Assembly (NCBI RefSeq): GCF_011075055.1
Contig: NC_058139.1
Location: forward strand, 13,351,584-13,415,583
Length of the DNA: 64,000 nt
Origin: Mangifera indica
Lineage: Eukaryota; Streptophyta; Magnoliopsida; Sapindales; Anacardiaceae
Direction of reading: 5' to 3'
The translations under genes and the position numbers were made by a program. Below the pieces are notes generated by a model, which saw only the letters and a program-made list of their open reading frames with translations, ran no database searches and was not told where the DNA came from. This document shows positions 60,700 through 64,000 of this stretch, piece after piece (the stretch's first letter is position 1; each line of letters opens with the position of its first letter).

Positions 60700-61600
60700 G
60701 GCCAAATGACTATTTCCCACCCAAGGTTTAGCGTTTTCTCAAAAGTCCCCCCTTTAACTATGGAAACACCAAACACCCACCCATGGCCGGTTAGATTTAA
60801 CCAAACCCTAACGGTGGTAGGGGTAAAATCGTCATTTTTGCTATAATATTAAAAATAAACTAAAATAGAATCTAATTTTGCCCCCCAAAACTTTAAAAAC
60901 TAAAATTTTCCCCCACTCTAAGTTTTAAAAAATCACAGTTTCACCCTAGGGTTTGGTTTTGAAATCTTCGGCGACCTCTCCGGCTCCGTTGCCGACGACC
61001 GCTCCCTCCCGAAGCAACCTCTCATTTCGACGATCTCTTTCCTCCTATTTGGAGGTCCGATCGACGCCCGGAGACACCGTGGGAGACGAAGAACTTCGTC
61101 GGGAAGACGAAGTTCTTTGTCTTCCCAAACGAAGTCGACACCGTCGTCTTCGTCTGGGAAGACGGTCGTCTTACCAGAGGTCTTCTTTTGGGAAGACGAT
61201 CATCTTTCCAGATGAAGACGATGACGTCGTCTTCGTCTGGGAAGACCAAGAACTTCGTCTCCCACAACGTCTCCAGACGTCGATCAGACCTCCAAATGGG
61301 AGGAAAGAGATCACCGGAAGGAGAGATTGCTTCGGGAGGAAGCGGCCGTTGGCAACAGAGCCGGAGAGGTCGCCGGAGATTTTAAAACCAAACCCTAGGG
61401 TGAAACTGCCATTTTTAAAAACTTAGGCAGGGGGAGAATTTCAGTTTTTAAAGTTTAGAGGGGCAAAAGGAGATAAAATTTTCAGGCGTTAGGGTTTGGT
61501 TAAATCTAATCGGCCATGGGTGGGTATTTGGTATTTCCATAGTTAAAGGGGGGACTTTTGAGAAAACATCAAACCTTGGGTGGGAAATAGTCGTTTGGCC
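60700..61600. mobile_element. MULE-type MITE, copy 6, with perfect 9-bp target duplication
   Basis: Starts GGCCAAATGACTATTTCCCA and ends TGGGAAATAGTCGTTTGGCC. TTTTGAAAA lies directly outside both ends (60691..60699 and 61601..61609). The 901-bp interior carries many GAAGACGA and TCGTCTTC segments able to fold into several hairpins. Long ORFs on both strands (for example 60953..61426) are by-products of this structure. Confidence 0.9.
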
Positions 61601-61609
61601 TTTTGAAAA

Positions 61610-62470
61610 TATTAGAGGATTTCATAACAACCATCCTCATTACTTTGGGCATAATTGACTGATGAATTTGAACTTCCATTACTTGATTCTTTATCAACCT
61701 GTAATTAGGATAACAAATTTTTGAGTTGAAGTTTAAGTTCGTCTTTTAATTGAGCTCTAGCTAAGGAAGATGAAGCCATTGATTTTCTTTGTAGGAACCT
61801 TGCAATTTCTATAGTGATTGTGTTTGTCATTTGGGGGGTATTTTGCAAATATAATTGAATTTTTTCTCTGGTTACATGGGAATGACACTACACTCCTCTG
61901 AAAAAGCTACCATTTCAAACTCTTTGTGTTTCCTTTTGTTTGAAAGGATATCTTTGAGAAACTTGGCATATGTTGACATTTGAGTTATAGCCTCCATAAA
62001 AGGAACGTTAAGATATATCTGCTTGAAAACATCCAAAAACTTTCCAAACTATTAGTCAAACTTTGCCTTTTGGAACCTTTAAGAAAAAGGCAAAGGTGTT
62101 GTATATGTTTTGGATGGCGTTTTCTTTTCAAGGGCTTCTTGAACATTTCCCTTAATATTTTTCTTCAATGGATCTTCCTCAGTAAGCTTTTCAACTTCCT
62201 CTTACTTCCCTCATCATCAGTCTCATTCTTAACCTTACCTACAGGTTCACCCAATTGTTTGCCACTTATGGTGACAATTGCCTTACAATACTCCCTTGGA
62301 TTTTGATGTTGTCTAGGTAACTTTGCCATTTCCCTAGAATTAAAAATATTTGTATGTTGACCCAATTGTACCTTAAACATCCTATTATGTGTGGCTAATT
62401 AATTAACCTTGACAGTGAGTTGTCTAATCGCTTCATCTTAGGCATTGACTTTTTTGTTTTTGGGCGAATT
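61610..62470 (-). pseudogene. Ty3/gypsy gag remnant
   Basis: The minus strand encodes QHQNPREYCKAIVTISGKQL, an analogue of the plant gypsy gag C-terminal text (NP.E.C.AI.LRSGK), then an acidic stretch NETDDEGSKRK. Below 62100 in shifted frames come KFDQQFGKFL-like, YLNVPFMEAITQMSTYAKFL and KDILSNKRKHKEFE, the strongly conserved block before the gypsy protease. It ends near VAFSEECSVIP. Stops at several places; no RT follows. The MITE at 60700 sits beside its 3' end. Confidence 0.65.
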
Positions 62471-62474
62471 GTAG

Positions 62475-64000
62475 GTAATATCCCTCCCCAGAAGTGTCAC
62501 CTTTTGGAGAAAAAATGTTAAAAGCGTTTATTTTAAAACCAATTTTAAAATGAACTCATTGTTAAAAGCATTCTTAAATTATTCTAAGAAAATTGAAAAT
62601 CTAGAAGCGAACAAAAGATGTATAAATCTTATATGAAAACTCATCTGAAAACATCTGAGATCATGGAGTAATCATATACATACCCCTAGATACAACTATA
62701 CAACTATTTGAATATGGCCAAAAATCAACAATATCATATGCATGTAACAAGGACCATAGGTAACCAACCCCAACCTGGATTTATCTTCGTTGACCTAACC
62801 CTACCTCGTAGCTACCTCGATCACTTGTACCTATAATTATGAAAGAAAAGAAAGTGAAAGATAAGAACACTCAGTAAAGGGAAAGAATTTAATAAACTAT
62901 CTCTTTTCTTGTTTTAAATCACTCTTAGGACTCAATCTCGCATCATAACCTCCTCAAGGAATTGAAAGGATAATCTAGTTCATCTATTACTATTTGGGCC
63001 ACACTTTATCCTATTAATGTCTATCTGGGACTTTCTGAAAGCTAACTACAGGGATTTGACATTTTTAAGCTCAAGCACTTTCCTTTCTCTCACTACACCA
63101 TTTTTGAATCTGAATTGTGCTATACTACGAGAATACTCTACTGCGAGCGGACCCTACTATTGGTTTATGTCCTACTATAGACGTGCCTTACTATAGGCAG
63201 TGTAGCCTAAAGTGTCTCCTCATAGTTCGTAGCATGCATACGTGCATTATCTCTTACTAATCTTGCTTCTATCAAAAACTATTTATAACTCACCAAAACA
63301 TACTCTTGGGATAACCTCTGAATCCTAAGTCTCAAATTTTTTTTCTTGCTTTTCTTTTTTTCTCCTTTCTTTCCTTTCCTTTCCTTTCCTTTCCTTTCCT
63401 TTCTTTCTTTTTTTCCTTTTTCTTTTTCTCCTCCTTTTTTTTCTTTCTTTCTTTCAAAAACTGTAAATTACTGTTTATTGGACTGTTCACTTGGTAGAAC
63501 AGTCTTTTTATTCATACAATTTAATAGTTCAAATGGTCTTTAATTCATACAAAATATATATCATTAAAAAGAGGATTCAAAGAGCTTTTCAACAAGCTAT
63601 AATAACACTCATGATTCATTAGATAAGATAGTCAAAACATGGGACAAAGTTAGTGGCAAAACTTTAATATCATTCAACTCTCTGTCATGAACAAAATCAC
63701 ACACATGGATACCCCAAATTGCAAAATAACATTTCTCAACTTCAGAATCATCATTTATAACATAAAGCCAAGGAACCAAAAGTATAAAACATGAAACATA
63801 CCAAGAATAATTTCACTTACCTTGTTTTAAGCCAATCTTTGTCAAATTGACTCCCTCTTCTTTGTCTTGTTTCTTTTATCTCCAAAACCACCTTAAATCA
63901 ACACTAAAACTCACTAAGATATTTATATAATATGCATCCAATATATATAAACATAGGTAAAGGGAAAAGAAGAAGATCTTTTGGTTACCAAGGCTTCCAA
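62475..64000 (-). mobile_element. Second copy of the 2.2-kb LTR, inverted, running off the window
   Basis: The reverse complement matches 22663..24557. TAGTTGTATAGTTGTATCTA, AAAAATCAACAATATCATAT (in complement) and a pyrimidine tract at 63335..63455 against the purine tract at 23566..23672 are examples. It contains only one unit of the 190-bp repeat. The low end near 62475 (TAATATCCCTCCCC) abuts gypsy gag text. The other end lies beyond base 64000. Confidence 0.7.

Noticed and set aside
60953..61426. 157-aa Arg/Ser-rich ORF, and similar ORFs at 34302..34663
   Set aside because: They lie wholly inside palindromic MITEs, both strands are open, and the text is built from GAAGACGA repeats.

Overview
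The window is nuclear DNA from a eudicot plant. It is AT-rich, has GT-AG introns, and carries three recognisable single-copy plant genes in a background dominated by decayed Ty1/copia, Ty3/gypsy, Mutator-like (MULE), SINE and small LTR elements. The species cannot be named from sequence alone. No bacterial-style operons, CRISPR arrays or rRNA genes were seen.

Genes: (1) a FAMA-type bHLH stomatal transcription factor on + (CDS 7712..9228, 4 coding exons, 407 aa); (2) cytosolic 60S ribosomal protein L13a (uL13) on + (30516..32598, 4 exons, 206 aa); (3) a NDUFAF7/MidA-family mitochondrial complex I assembly methyltransferase on - (52182 down to 38105, 14 exons, 452 aa), whose introns are stretched to 14 kb by insertions. 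All three models join in frame at every junction. A fourth locus is only a broken exon of a pectin methylesterase (about 34965..35251). From memory, the Arabidopsis counterparts of all three intact genes also lie on chromosome 3.

Layout: 1-5.6 kb holds a MULE-type MITE, a gypsy gag scrap and a minus-strand copia element (copia A) broken by another MITE. 5.6-9.2 kb is the FAMA locus. 10.2-20.7 kb holds two decayed MULE transposase genes in opposite orientation; the second is split by a 4.2-kb copia element (copia B) with 362-bp LTRs and a gag-pol frame broken by only three stop codons and a truncated reverse transcriptase. 20.7-24.6 kb has a decayed copia gag and a 2.2-kb solo LTR with a CCTTA target duplication; an inverted partner copy fills the last 1.5 kb of the window. 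24.6-29.5 kb is AT-rich with no recognised gene. 29.5-35.3 kb is the RPL13a locus framed by three MITEs, then the pectin methylesterase relic. 35.6-37.4 kb is a probable hAT-like non-autonomous element. 38.1-52.2 kb is the NDUFAF7-like gene. 52.2-62.5 kb contains a hairpin element, a SINE with a 14-bp target duplication, a third copia relic (copia C), a sixth MITE copy and a gypsy gag relic.

The most unusual structure is in intron 11 of the NDUFAF7-like gene: a 2.7-kb palindrome (41035..43731) made of two head-to-head miniature LTR elements. The whole unit is flanked by one 5-bp duplication (TATAC) and both outer ends are U5 ends, as expected if a fold-back cDNA integrated as one molecule. 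I found no convincing new protein system; the novelty here is in mobile-element structure.
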